Source: Phycisphaerae bacterium (lineage in GTDB: Bacteria > Planctomycetota > Phycisphaerae > Phycisphaerales > SM1A02). From it: a DNA stretch of 64,000 bases. Within the stretch, counting starts at the first letter, position 1. Every line of letters begins with the position of its first letter. This document shows, piece after piece, positions 8,773-18,376 of this stretch. The stretch spans positions 1 to 64,000 of the forward strand of contig PAQL01000002.1 of NCBI GenBank assembly GCA_002709295.1, in the 5' to 3' direction. Below the pieces are notes generated by a model. That model made no database searches, had not been told where the DNA came from, and worked only from the letters and a program-made list of their open reading frames with translations. Both the position numbers and the translations under genes were made by a program.

Positions 8773-10374
8773 TCAGGAACCGAGTCCCGCTCGCAGGGTC
8801 TTCTTGTCGATCTTGCCGGTGGAGGTGAGCGGCATCCGTTCGATCTCCCGGAGGTCGTCGGGAAGCTGCCAGGACTGGAAGCTTCCGGACAGCTCGGATC
8901 TGAGTTCCTCGATCGAGAGGCTGGCGCCCTCCCGGAGGACGACCATCGCCACCGGCCGCTCGCCCCAGCGTTCATCGGGGCGTGCGATCACCGCGACCGA
9001 GGCCACGGCGGGGAGATCCCCGATCGCCCGCTCGAGGTCGAGGCTGGAGATCCATTCGCCTCCCGACTTGATGAGGTCCTTCTCCCGATCGCGGATCGCC
9101 ATCCGTCCTCGATCGTCGATCGAGGCGACGTCCCCGGTGTCGAGACGGCCGTCGGGCCGGAATCGAGCCGCATCGGGGTGGTCGTGGAGATAGCCCGGTG
9201 CGACCCACCAGCCGGAGACGAGCAGGCGTCCGGTCTCCGAACCGTCATGGGGGACCGGGCGGCCTTCATCGTCCTCGATCTCCAGGGACAGACCCGGAAG
9301 CGGTCGACCGGCCACGGTCTGGTGGTCGATCCTCGCCTCCGGAGACATCGCGGCCTCCTCGCGGGTCGTCACGGCGGGGGACATCGTCCCGACCGGGTTG
9401 ATCTCGGTCATGCCCCAGGAGTGGATCACCTCGATGTCGTGACGGTCCCGGAATCCCCGGATCATCGCCGGGGTCGGTGCCGCTCCCCCGGAGACGATCC
9501 GATCGAGGCAGGAGACGTCCCAGCGACCGGGCTCCGAGTCGAGGGCGGCGAGCACCCCGTTCCAGATCGTGGGCACCGCGGCCGCGGTGGTCACCCGGTG
9601 TTCGGAGATCACGTCGAGGATCCGCATCGGATCGAGATCGCGATGGGGGAGGACGAGTCTCGAGCCGAGCATGGCGGTCGCGTAGGGAAGACACCAGCCC
9701 ATGGCGTGGAACATCGGGACGATGGCGAGCACGGTGTCGCCGCCCGACAGTCGCATGCAGTCGGTGAGTCCGAGGGCCATGGTCTGCAGACAGGTGGACC
9801 GGTGCGTGTATTCGACGGTCTTCGGCCCCCCGGTGGTTCCGCTGGTCGAGCAGAGCGCCATGCCCGCGGTCTCCTCGAGCTCCGGCCATCCCTCGACCGG
9901 GACCGAGTCACCGACCAGATCGTCGTGGTCGATCGTGGAGACGTCCCCTCCGGCCCAGGGGCCCATGGACACCACGTGTTCGATCCACGGGCAGCGTCGG
10001 AGGATCGGGCCGACCCGATCCGCGAGACCGCCGTCGACCATCAGGATGCGATCCCGGGTGTGAGCCAGCACCGGCACGATCTCGTCGTCGCTCCAGCGGG
10101 TGTTCACGGGGTGCAGCCTCGCGCCCAGGCACGGCACCGCGAGGTAGGCGTCGAGATGCCGGTGATCGTTGAAGGCAAGCGTCGCGACCGCATCACCCTC
10201 GCCAAGTCCCAGTCCGGCGAGGCCGCCGGCCAGTCGTCGAGCCCGCTGTCCCACCTCCCGCCATGAGTGTTCGCAGGAGCCCTCTGGCGTCAAGGAGACC
10301 ACCGTCTCCTCTGGGGCGATGCTCGCGGCCCGGAAGACCAGATGGTGGAGAAGCAGGCGACGAGTGGGGTGCAT
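8773..10374 (-). CDS. Acyl-CoA synthetase (AMP-binding, medium/long-chain type)
   Basis: A 533-residue adenylate-forming enzyme that activates a carboxylic acid, probably a fatty acid, to its CoA thioester. Motifs in order: STSGTTGGPKTVEYTH (P-loop-like ATP motif), HSWGMTEINPVG, TGD before DREKDLIKSGGEWIS, and the catalytic Lys in LTSTGKIDKKTLR at the C-terminus. The ATG at 10374 is chosen over an open extension to 10512 because it is preceded by GGAGG at 5 nt and matches the usual N-terminus (RLLLHHLVFRAASIAPEETVV). It diverges from the acyl-CoA dehydrogenase at 10511, suggesting a shared acyl-CoA catabolic role. A TAGCAT box at 10404-10409 on this strand is a possible -10. Confidence 0.88.
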   Translation of the reverse strand: MHPTRRLLLHHLVFRAASIAPEETVVSLTPEGSCEHSWREVGQRARRLAGGLAGLGLGEGDAVATLAFNDHRHLDAYLAVPCLGARLHPVNTRWSDDEIVPVLAHTRDRILMVDGGLADRVGPILRRCPWIEHVVSMGPWAGGDVSTIDHDDLVGDSVPVEGWPELEETAGMALCSTSGTTGGPKTVEYTHRSTCLQTMALGLTDCMRLSGGDTVLAIVPMFHAMGWCLPYATAMLGSRLVLPHRDLDPMRILDVISEHRVTTAAAVPTIWNGVLAALDSEPGRWDVSCLDRIVSGGAAPTPAMIRGFRDRHDIEVIHSWGMTEINPVGTMSPAVTTREEAAMSPEARIDHQTVAGRPLPGLSLEIEDDEGRPVPHDGSETGRLLVSGWWVAPGYLHDHPDAARFRPDGRLDTGDVASIDDRGRMAIRDREKDLIKSGGEWISSLDLERAIGDLPAVASVAVIARPDERWGERPVAMVVLREGASLSIEELRSELSGSFQSWQLPDDLREIERMPLTSTGKIDKKTLRAGLGS

Positions 10375-10510
10375 GAGGCCTCCAGGCCGATGGATCGGGA
10401 ACGATGCTACGACAAACGGGTCGGCAGGAGATCGCCCCGCCCCTGCATCGGACCGACGCCGCCGGTCGAATCCGTCCCGTGGTCCCCCCGAACACCCCCT
10501 CGAGCCCGAC

Positions 10511-11707
10511 ATGCCTGCCGACAGCCCCGATCTCGATCTCTACCGATTCGACGACCGTCTGAGCACGGAGGACCTCGAACTCCGCGACCGGATCCGAGCG
10601 TTCGTCGACGAGCGGTTCCTCCCGGTGGTCAACGAGTACTGGGACCGGCACGACTTCCCCGTGGATCTCGTCCGCGAGATGGGGGATCTCGGCTGCTTCG
10701 GGGCGACCATCGACGGGTGGGGATGCCCGGGACTCACGCCGCGCACCAACGGCGTGATAATGCGGGAACTCGAACGTGGCGACTCCGGTCTCAGGACCAT
10801 GGCGAGCGTCCAGAGTTCACTCGCCATGAATGCGGTCCGGTTCTTCGGCTCCGATGCCCAGCGCGATCACTGGCTTCCCCTGATGCGGACCGGGGAGGCG
10901 CTGGGCTGCTTCGGACTCACCGAGCCCGGCTTCGGTTCCAACCCCGGCGGCATGACGACCACCGCCCGGCGGGTGGATGGTGGCTGGAGTCTGAGCGGGA
11001 ACAAGATGTGGATCGGCAACGCCGACATCGCGGACGTCGCGATCGTCTGGGCCAAGGCCGAGGGTTTCGACGACGATCCCGAGGGGTCCCGGGCGATCCG
11101 GGGCTTCCTGGTCCCCACCGACCGTCCGGGCTTCAAGGCCGAGCTCATCAGGAACAAGTACAGCCTTCGGGTGGCGCGGACCTCCCGAATCGAGTTCGAT
11201 GACGTCCCGCTGACCCACGACGACCTGCTTCCGGAGTCCGGCGGCCTGCGTTCACCGCTGACCTGTCTGGACCAGGCCCGCTTCGGGATCGCCTGGGGAG
11301 TGATCGGTGCCGCCGAGGCCTGTCTGCAGGACGTGGTTCGACACGCCGGGGTCCGGGAGGTCTTCGGCAGGACCCTCGACCACTACCAGCTCACCCAGGA
11401 CAAGATGAGCGAGTGCTGGATCCGCATCGTCCAGATGCAGGCCATCGCCGACCGGCTCGCCGACCTCAAGGAGGCCGGCGACGGCACGGGGCCCCAGGTC
11501 TCGCTCGCCAAGACCTCCGCGTGCGAGAGCGCCCAGATCGTGGCCCGGCTCTGCCGTGATCTCCTCGGCGGGGTCGGGATCCTCGACGATCACTGCGTGA
11601 TGAGACACATGATCAACCTCGAGTCGGTGGCGACCTACGAGGGGACCCGTGACATCCACCGGCTGGTGCTCGGCCGCGAGCTCACCGGAACCTCCGCGTT
11701 CTTCTGA
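10511..11707 (+). CDS. gcdH: Acyl-CoA dehydrogenase, glutaryl-CoA dehydrogenase family
   Basis: A 398-residue FAD enzyme. Glutaryl-CoA dehydrogenase oxidatively decarboxylates glutaryl-CoA to crotonyl-CoA in lysine and tryptophan breakdown. Family blocks are clear: SGLRTMASVQSSLAM with the Arg expected to bind the free carboxylate, GCFGLTEPGFGSNPGGM, KYSLRVARTSRIEFDDVPL, and the catalytic Glu in VATYEGTRDIHRLVLGREL followed by TGTSAFF. The ATG at 10511 is used although the frame is open to 10169, because the extra part is low-complexity. Tryptophan dioxygenase (50327-51109) feeds the same catabolic direction but is far away. A related acyl-CoA dehydrogenase specificity cannot be excluded. Confidence 0.85.
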   Translation: MPADSPDLDLYRFDDRLSTEDLELRDRIRAFVDERFLPVVNEYWDRHDFPVDLVREMGDLGCFGATIDGWGCPGLTPRTNGVIMRELERGDSGLRTMASVQSSLAMNAVRFFGSDAQRDHWLPLMRTGEALGCFGLTEPGFGSNPGGMTTTARRVDGGWSLSGNKMWIGNADIADVAIVWAKAEGFDDDPEGSRAIRGFLVPTDRPGFKAELIRNKYSLRVARTSRIEFDDVPLTHDDLLPESGGLRSPLTCLDQARFGIAWGVIGAAEACLQDVVRHAGVREVFGRTLDHYQLTQDKMSECWIRIVQMQAIADRLADLKEAGDGTGPQVSLAKTSACESAQIVARLCRDLLGGVGILDDHCVMRHMINLESVATYEGTRDIHRLVLGRELTGTSAFF

Positions 11708-11782
11708 ACCACCCGATCGAGGCGTCGGTCCGATCCTGCTCGCAGACATCGCGAGGGTCGTCGGCCCTCCTCGCCGGCACAT

Positions 11783-12232
11783 CTAGCGGAGATCGGCTTC
11801 GATCACCACGCTCGCCCGGTTGATCCGGTCCTCGGCGGAGAGGGACAGTCCGGTCGAAAGGCTGCCGCTGAAGAAATTCATCGGCTTCAGCCAGGGGCCG
11901 TCTGCGGTCCGCAGGCGAACGCCGTCCGGTCCCATCCAGGCCTCGACCGGTTGCTCGACCACGAAGGACAGCGACGTGTCGTCCCCACTGCGGACGACGT
12001 CTCCGGAGACCTGCACCTCGAGGACGATCTCGTCGCCGGCCTCGAATCGGATCACCACGCCGTCGCCCACGCCCTGCTGGAGGGATTCGACCTGGTCGGG
12101 GGTCGGACCGCCAGCGCCATCGGGGGCGAACGAGTCCAGGACCGGGGTCGTGGAGGAGGGTTCGGTTCGACAGCCGGCGAGCGGCAGCAGGCCGCTCAGG
12201 ATCACGCAGGAGACGACCGCGGACCTGATCAT
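11783..12232 (-). CDS. Small lipoprotein downstream of enolase
   Basis: A 149-residue predicted lipoprotein: signal MIRSAVVSCVILSGLLPLAGC with a lipobox ending LAGC. The mature part is a small beta-rich domain with alternating polar/hydrophobic strands (DGVVIRFEAGDEIVLEVQV). Family not recognised. The start at 12232 lies 2 bp after the enolase stop, so it is the second gene of an eno operon. The frame is open further upstream but that region is enolase in another frame. Confidence 0.72.
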   Translation of the reverse strand: MIRSAVVSCVILSGLLPLAGCRTEPSSTTPVLDSFAPDGAGGPTPDQVESLQQGVGDGVVIRFEAGDEIVLEVQVSGDVVRSGDDTSLSFVVEQPVEAWMGPDGVRLRTADGPWLKPMNFFSGSLSTGLSLSAEDRINRASVVIEADLR

Positions 12233-12234
12233 GA

Positions 12235-13623
<1,389 letters not shown>

Positions 13624-13695
13624 CTCGCCCGCACCATCATGGACGTCGCGACGAGACGCACGTCCTCGCCTGCAGAACAAGAATCGGAGAAAGAA

Positions 13696-14865
13696 ATGAT
13701 CAGCCATTCCGCGATGCTCCTTTCCGTGATCGGTCTGTCCTCGACCTGGTCTCTCGCGACCGTCTCCCACGCCGGGGATCCCAGTCAGGTCATCGCGGAA
13801 GGACTCGTCCTTCCGATCGGCATCGAAGCCGATCCGAACGATCAGATCTGGGTGTCGGAGATGGGGGCGCCCTCCCCCACGGATCCGCCCGGGACCCCCG
13901 GTGTCGGTCGGGTCTCGATGCTCGCCGCGAATCTCGACGGCAGCTACACACAGGTCCCCCTCGTCGAGAACATCCAGGTCGCCTTCAACGCGATGATGGA
14001 ACCCGCAGGCGCCCATCACATCTCCTTCGCTCCGGACGGCTCGCTGCTTCTGGCGACCGGCGGCCCCAACGTCCCCTCGGCCTATCCCTATCTCGGATCG
14101 GTGCTGCGTTACGACCCCACCTACACGGTGCTGAGCGCCGGCCCCTACGCGGTCGATGGTGCGGCCCTCATCGGACAGGTTCCGGTCTTCCCGTTCGTCA
14201 GGCAGGACGCCGGCTATCCGGATTCGAACACCTACTCCGCGATCCAGATCGGCACCGAGATGTGGATCGTCGATGCCGGCGCCAATGCGGTGATCCGATA
14301 CGACACGGTCTCCGAGAGCTATTCGGTGCTCGCGGAACTTCCGAACAAGACCAATCCGAAGGGCACCACGCCTCCCTTCTCGCAGGCGGTCCCCACCCGG
14401 ATCATCGCCGACGGAATGGGCGGGGCGTACCTGGTCGAACTCACCGGCTTCCCGTTCATCGCCGGCAACGCCAACGTCTTCCAGCTGGCCGCCGACGGCA
14501 CCGTCACCACGATCGCCACGGGACTCCAGACGCTGCTCGACGTGGCGCTGGCCTCCGACGGCAGCCTCCTGGTCTCCTCCGGCGGTGACTTCGACCCGGA
14601 CACGGGGCTGCCCGCCATGGGTGCAGGCAGCGTCATGCGTGTCCGGCAGGACGGTTCCACCACCACCCTGATCGGCGGTCTCTGGATTCCCAGCGGGCTG
14701 GAGGTCATCGGGGACGACGTCTACGTCGCCCAGATGCTCTACGGGACGGTCACTCGCTACTCGGGGATCGCGCCCCAGTCGTGTGTGGGTGATCTCAACG
14801 GAGACGGCCGGGTCGACGGCGGCGACATGGGCATCCTGCTCGCGGCATGGGGCCTCTGCTCCTGA
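13696..14865 (+). CDS. Secreted ScyD/ScyE-like beta-propeller protein with a dockerin-like repeat
   Basis: A 389-residue exported protein. The ATG at 13696 follows a good ribosome site (GGAGAAAGAA) and starts a signal peptide (MISHSAMLLSVIGLSS...VSHA). The body carries propeller-like repeats resembling ScyD/ScyE and NHL-type proteins: LPIGIEADPNDQIWVSEMG, GAHHISFAPDGSLLLATGG, LLDVALASDGSLLVSSGG, IPSGLEVIGDDVYVAQ. It ends with one dockerin-like repeat, GDLNGDGRVDGGDMGILLAAWG. Presumably binds a ligand or surface outside the cytoplasm; no catalytic residues are evident. Followed by an intrinsic terminator. Confidence 0.82.
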   Translation: MISHSAMLLSVIGLSSTWSLATVSHAGDPSQVIAEGLVLPIGIEADPNDQIWVSEMGAPSPTDPPGTPGVGRVSMLAANLDGSYTQVPLVENIQVAFNAMMEPAGAHHISFAPDGSLLLATGGPNVPSAYPYLGSVLRYDPTYTVLSAGPYAVDGAALIGQVPVFPFVRQDAGYPDSNTYSAIQIGTEMWIVDAGANAVIRYDTVSESYSVLAELPNKTNPKGTTPPFSQAVPTRIIADGMGGAYLVELTGFPFIAGNANVFQLAADGTVTTIATGLQTLLDVALASDGSLLVSSGGDFDPDTGLPAMGAGSVMRVRQDGSTTTLIGGLWIPSGLEVIGDDVYVAQMLYGTVTRYSGIAPQSCVGDLNGDGRVDGGDMGILLAAWGLCS

Positions 14866-14896
14866 GTCGGATCCCCGCTCACGATCGAGACATCGG

Positions 14897-14931
14897 GCCG
14901 CACCTCCCACGGGGGTGCGGCTCGTCCTCTT
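14897..14931 (+). terminator. Intrinsic terminator after the propeller protein
   Basis: GCCGCACC (14897-14904) pairs with GGTGCGGC (14914-14921) across a 9-nt loop, then a pyrimidine/T-rich tail (TCGTCCTCTT). It lies 32 bp after the stop at 14865. Confidence 0.65.
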
Positions 14932-14973
14932 CGTGACGCCGAGGCCCCCGGTCCGGATCTCTCCTCCGAGGCT

Positions 14974-15942
14974 CTAGAGCGATGGGGCCGGGTGGAGCGG
15001 AGCTTCACCCTCCAGCACCCGCCAGACGTCCTTGACCACCCAGCTCATGTTCGCCATGGCGGTGGTGGTCCGGCTCGCCAGGTGCGGTGCGAGGTGCACG
15101 TTGCTCAGTCCGAGCAGGGGGTCCTCCTCGGTGAACGGTTCCTCGGCGTGCACGTCGAGGATCGCCAGGGCCGCGGGATTCGCTCCCAGCCAGGCGGCGA
15201 GGGCCGCTTCGTCGATGACGAAACCCCGGCTCGTGTTCAGGATGATCGCGTCGGACTTCATCTTCGCAAGAAGGGCCGCATCCAGAAGGTCGTGGTTGGC
15301 ATCGCGCCCGTCGACATGCACGGTGAGGACGTCGCTGTCCCGGAGGAGGGCATCCAGGGAGACCGGTTCGGCGCCGTGGCGTTCGGAACCCGTAATCTCC
15401 AGGAGGTCGTGATAGATCGTCTTGAAGCCGATGGCGTCTGCCACCTGCGCGACACGACGGCCGATGCGGCCGAAGCCGAGGATCCCGAGGATCAGCTCGT
15501 TCATCTGCCAGGCTCCGCAGACCTCCTCGCGGAGCTCGCTCCAATCCTCCCCGGAGATCGGTTCCTGCAGGGTCAGTCGGGGACGAAGTGCGTCGCACAG
15601 CAGCGCGGTCACGTATTCGACCACCGCCTGGGTGTTCGCATCGGGCGTGTGCACCACCTCGATGCCTCTGGCCCGGCACTCGGCGACGTCGATGTTGTCG
15701 AGTCCGACACCGGCCCGGGCGACGACCTCGAGTCGGGGGAGACGCTCGAGCAGCTGCCCGTCCACCCGGGTGTAGGTGCGGACCACCAGGCCGCGGATTT
15801 CGGATGCGAGCGCAGCGAATTCTTCGGAGTCGACGGCCGCGTGCCGCACTCGGCAACGTTCCTCGAGCCACGCCTCCGCACCGGAATCGAGGTGTTCGGT
15901 GCGGACCACCAGGGGGCTGGAATCGGATGGAGAAGGGGCCAT
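14974..15942 (-). CDS. D-isomer-specific 2-hydroxyacid dehydrogenase
   Basis: A 322-residue NAD-dependent oxidoreductase. The Rossmann motif GILGFGRIGRRVAQ follows a substrate domain with ARAGVGLDNIDV. Catalytic residues are in place: Arg in LNTSRGFVIDE, Glu in DVHAEEPF and His in HLAPHLASRT. It resembles 3-phosphoglycerate dehydrogenase but has no ACT or intervening regulatory domain, so glycerate, hydroxypyruvate or another 2-keto acid is possible. The start at 15942 is the first Met giving a normal N-terminus. A -10-like TAGCAT ends 7 nt before it, suggesting a leaderless message. Confidence 0.85.
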   Translation of the reverse strand: MAPSPSDSSPLVVRTEHLDSGAEAWLEERCRVRHAAVDSEEFAALASEIRGLVVRTYTRVDGQLLERLPRLEVVARAGVGLDNIDVAECRARGIEVVHTPDANTQAVVEYVTALLCDALRPRLTLQEPISGEDWSELREEVCGAWQMNELILGILGFGRIGRRVAQVADAIGFKTIYHDLLEITGSERHGAEPVSLDALLRDSDVLTVHVDGRDANHDLLDAALLAKMKSDAIILNTSRGFVIDEAALAAWLGANPAALAILDVHAEEPFTEEDPLLGLSNVHLAPHLASRTTTAMANMSWVVKDVWRVLEGEAPLHPAPSL

Positions 15943-15949
15943 GTCCGCG

Positions 15950-15955
15950 ATGCTA
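15950..15955 (-). promoter_or_regulatory. -10-like box close to the 2-hydroxyacid dehydrogenase start
   Basis: TAGCAT on the minus strand, 7 nt before the ATG at 15942. Transcription would begin at or next to the start codon. No clear -35. Confidence 0.4.
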
Positions 15956-16065
15956 TCCCGCCCGAGGTCCTTCCGGGTCCGGATGGCGGGGCCGGGGCCC
16001 GGGGGACATGCGGTGGATGATCGACGGCGCCGTCCACCGAGCATCCCCCGAACCGCCGTTCCGCT

Positions 16066-16093
16066 TTCAAGGACGGTGGGAATCGAATAGGGT
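16066..16093 (+). promoter_or_regulatory. Candidate promoter of the HU gene
   Basis: TTCAAG (16066-16071), 16-nt spacer, TAGGGT (16088-16093). It leaves about 25 nt of leader containing GGAG before the ATG at 16126. Confidence 0.45.
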
Positions 16094-16125
16094 TCCCTCT
16101 TCGATGGTCCAGAACGGAGTGGAAG

Positions 16126-16404
16126 ATGAACAAACGCGATCTCGTCGAATGCGTCGCCGCCGAACTCGGTGGTTCCCGCCAGGGAGCGGAGAAGGCCGTC
16201 AAGGCCGTGCTCGACTCCATCCTCGACGGACTTGATCGTGACGGTTCGGTGACCATCGCCGGTTTCGGGACCTTCGAGCGGAAGGAGCGGGCGGCTCGCG
16301 TGGGCCGCAATCCACGCACCGGAGAGTCCATCGACATCCCTGCCACCAGCACGGTCGGTTTCCGACCCGCAGCGGCGCTGAAGCGGGCTGCAGTGCCCGC
16401 CTGA
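16126..16404 (+). CDS. hup: HU/IHF-family DNA-binding protein
   Basis: A 92-residue nucleoid protein that bends and compacts DNA as a dimer. The full family signature is present: MNKRDLVECVAAELGGSRQ at the N-terminus, GSVTIAGFGTFERKERAAR, then the DNA-binding arm GRNPRTGESIDIPATSTVGF and the last helix PAAALKR. Preceded by GGAG and a candidate promoter. A possible hairpin (CCCCGA/TCGGGG, about 16478-16498) lies between it and motA but lacks a T-tract. Confidence 0.96.
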   Translation: MNKRDLVECVAAELGGSRQGAEKAVKAVLDSILDGLDRDGSVTIAGFGTFERKERAARVGRNPRTGESIDIPATSTVGFRPAAALKRAAVPA

Positions 16405-16624
16405 GGGCCTCGAACCCTCCCGGCCCCCTTGCCGCCGATAAGTCGACGACCGCAGGATCCGCACGACCGGACCCTTTCCCCGAAGTCCTTCATCGGGGTG
16501 GACATCTTCATCAAGACGCCTTGCCTGTGGGCCGATCGTTGCGAGGACGGGGATCGCATCGTGCGATCAGTCGCTCGTCGGTCGTCCGATTCGGTCGACG
16601 ACGGTCAGGGAGGTGGATCGAGGC

Positions 16625-17410
16625 ATGGACAAGGCCAGTCTGATCGGAAGCATCTTCGGCGTCGTCGTCTGCGGGGCGACCGTCATGCTCGTGGTGAGCC
16701 ATGGTGGCAACCTGATGATGTTCTGGTCGCTCAAGGGCGTCATCATGGTGTTCGGCGGAACCATCAGCGTTCTCTTCATGGCGATGCCCATGGACAAGCT
16801 GAAGCAGGTTCCCGGCTACATCAAGGCGTTCTTCCGCGAACCCTCCCAGTCCGTCGGCGAGACGGTGTCGATCATGTCGACCCTCAGTGACAAGGCCCGA
16901 CGCGACGGCATTCTCGCCCTCGAATCCGAGGTCGAGAACATCAAGGATCCGTTCCTCGCCCAGGCTCTGAAGATGGCCGTGGACGGCACCGACGAGCACG
17001 TGATCGAATCGACCCTCCGCCTGGAGGTGATGTCGATGCAGGAACGTCACAAGGCCGGGAAGAAGTTCTTCGATCTCATCAAGCTCTACGGACCGGGATA
17101 CGGTCTCGCGGCGACCCTGATCGGCCAGATCGGCATGTTCGGCGCCCTCGGCGGCTCCATCGAGGAGCTGGGCGGGATGCTCGCGGTCGCGGTGACGGCG
17201 ACGATGTACGGAACGGTGCTCGCCAACGCGATCGCCGGACCCATCGGCGACAAGCTGTCCCTTCGATCCGGCGAGGAGATCCTCTCCAAGGAGATGGTCC
17301 TGCAGGGGATCATGAGCATCCAGGCCGGGGACAACCCCCGGACCACCACCGAGAAGATGCTCGCCTTCGTCCCCTTCGCCGGACGCGGAAAGCTCAAGCT
17401 CGCGGCCTGA
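16625..17410 (+). CDS. motA: MotA flagellar stator ion-channel subunit
   Basis: A 261-residue inner-membrane protein with four helices: two at the N-terminus (GSIFGVVVCGATVMLVV; GVIMVFGGTISVLFMAM) and two after the cytoplasmic loop. The loop carries the charged helices that act on the rotor, and the third helix starts with the stator proline in GPGYGLAATLIGQIGMFGAL. ATG 16625 is preferred over GTG 16613, since GGGAGG sits just upstream. motB follows 24 bp later. No flagellar structural genes lie nearby, so the stator operon is separate from the rest of the motor. Confidence 0.93.
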   Translation: MDKASLIGSIFGVVVCGATVMLVVSHGGNLMMFWSLKGVIMVFGGTISVLFMAMPMDKLKQVPGYIKAFFREPSQSVGETVSIMSTLSDKARRDGILALESEVENIKDPFLAQALKMAVDGTDEHVIESTLRLEVMSMQERHKAGKKFFDLIKLYGPGYGLAATLIGQIGMFGALGGSIEELGGMLAVAVTATMYGTVLANAIAGPIGDKLSLRSGEEILSKEMVLQGIMSIQAGDNPRTTTEKMLAFVPFAGRGKLKLAA

Positions 17411-17434
17411 CCGCGGCTCGATTGGAATCCACGC

Positions 17435-18214
17435 ATGTCCGACGATCATGCCAAGCACGACTCCGGTCACCACGGAGGCTTCCCCGGAGGCCACGCTGGT
17501 GGTCACGAGGAGGAGGAGGAGAGCGGAGCACCCGAGTGGCTCATCTCCTTCGCCGACATGGTCATGCTGCTGATGGGCTTCTTCGTCATCCTCTTCGCCC
17601 TGAACGTCCAGCCCAAGGGCGGCAACCCCGGTGGCGGGGGGGAGGAGAGCGAGGGTGTCGCGCATCAGCCGCTGGAGATCGATCCCGAGTTCATCGAGTC
17701 GGTTCGCAAGGCCTTCGGCAATCCCCTGGATCCCGACAACCCCGAGGACGCGGACATCCTTCACGCCATCGCCCAGCGCGGAGCGGGTCATGCCCGGGAT
17801 CGCGGACTGCAGGGTGACGAATCGGAGGTTCGATCGCCGCGGGACATCGATTTCTTCGGCGAGGCGACCGACATCCCCTTCGAGCGGCACGGTCTGCACC
17901 CCTCGAGCGATGCGGGTGAGATCATCGACGAGTTCGTCATGCGGCACCAGGGACGACAGAACGTGATCGAGGTGCGGGGCCACGCCGCCCAGGTCGAGGC
18001 CTGGAACGATCCTGCGAAGACGTTCCGGATCGCGATGGAGCGTGCGGCGAAGATCGCGGAGATGATCGCGGAGCGAGGGATCGACTGGCGTCGGATCCGC
18101 ATCACTGCCGCAGGGACCAGCGAGCCCCGACGCCGGGACAAGGCCCTCGGTGGCGATCCCGACGACAACGCGAGGGTCGAGATCCTGATCCGTCGTGATT
18201 CGGCGATCCGCTGA
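17435..18214 (+). CDS. motB: MotB flagellar stator subunit
   Basis: A 259-residue partner of MotA. One helix with the proton-carrying Asp is clear: WLISFADMVMLLMGFFVILF (about 35-55). The C-terminal OmpA-like domain binds peptidoglycan: VIEVRGHAAQVEAW, RAAKIAEMIAERGIDWRRIRI, and DDNARVEILI. The N-terminus before the helix is unusual: a His/Gly-rich then Glu-rich stretch (HHGGFPGGHAGGHEEEEE) where most MotB proteins have a short basic tail. Coupled to motA with 24 bp spacing. Confidence 0.92.
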   Translation: MSDDHAKHDSGHHGGFPGGHAGGHEEEEESGAPEWLISFADMVMLLMGFFVILFALNVQPKGGNPGGGGEESEGVAHQPLEIDPEFIESVRKAFGNPLDPDNPEDADILHAIAQRGAGHARDRGLQGDESEVRSPRDIDFFGEATDIPFERHGLHPSSDAGEIIDEFVMRHQGRQNVIEVRGHAAQVEAWNDPAKTFRIAMERAAKIAEMIAERGIDWRRIRITAAGTSEPRRRDKALGGDPDDNARVEILIRRDSAIR

Positions 18215-18376
18215 CCAGAACCCCCGGATCGGACCACGAAGGGGGGCGGGGTCGATCTGGCGCACTTCCTGCGGGTTTTCGGACGCGATTCGTCCGGATC
18301 CCGGGTGGAATCGGAGCCCGGCGCGTCTATGGTTGGGTGTCCGTCCCTTTCCGTGGGAACGTCAGGAGCCAGCGAC

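Noticed and set aside
16478-16498. Hairpin CCCCGA/TCGGGG after the HU gene as a terminator
   Set aside because: The stem is short and has no T-tract; too weak to list as a feature.
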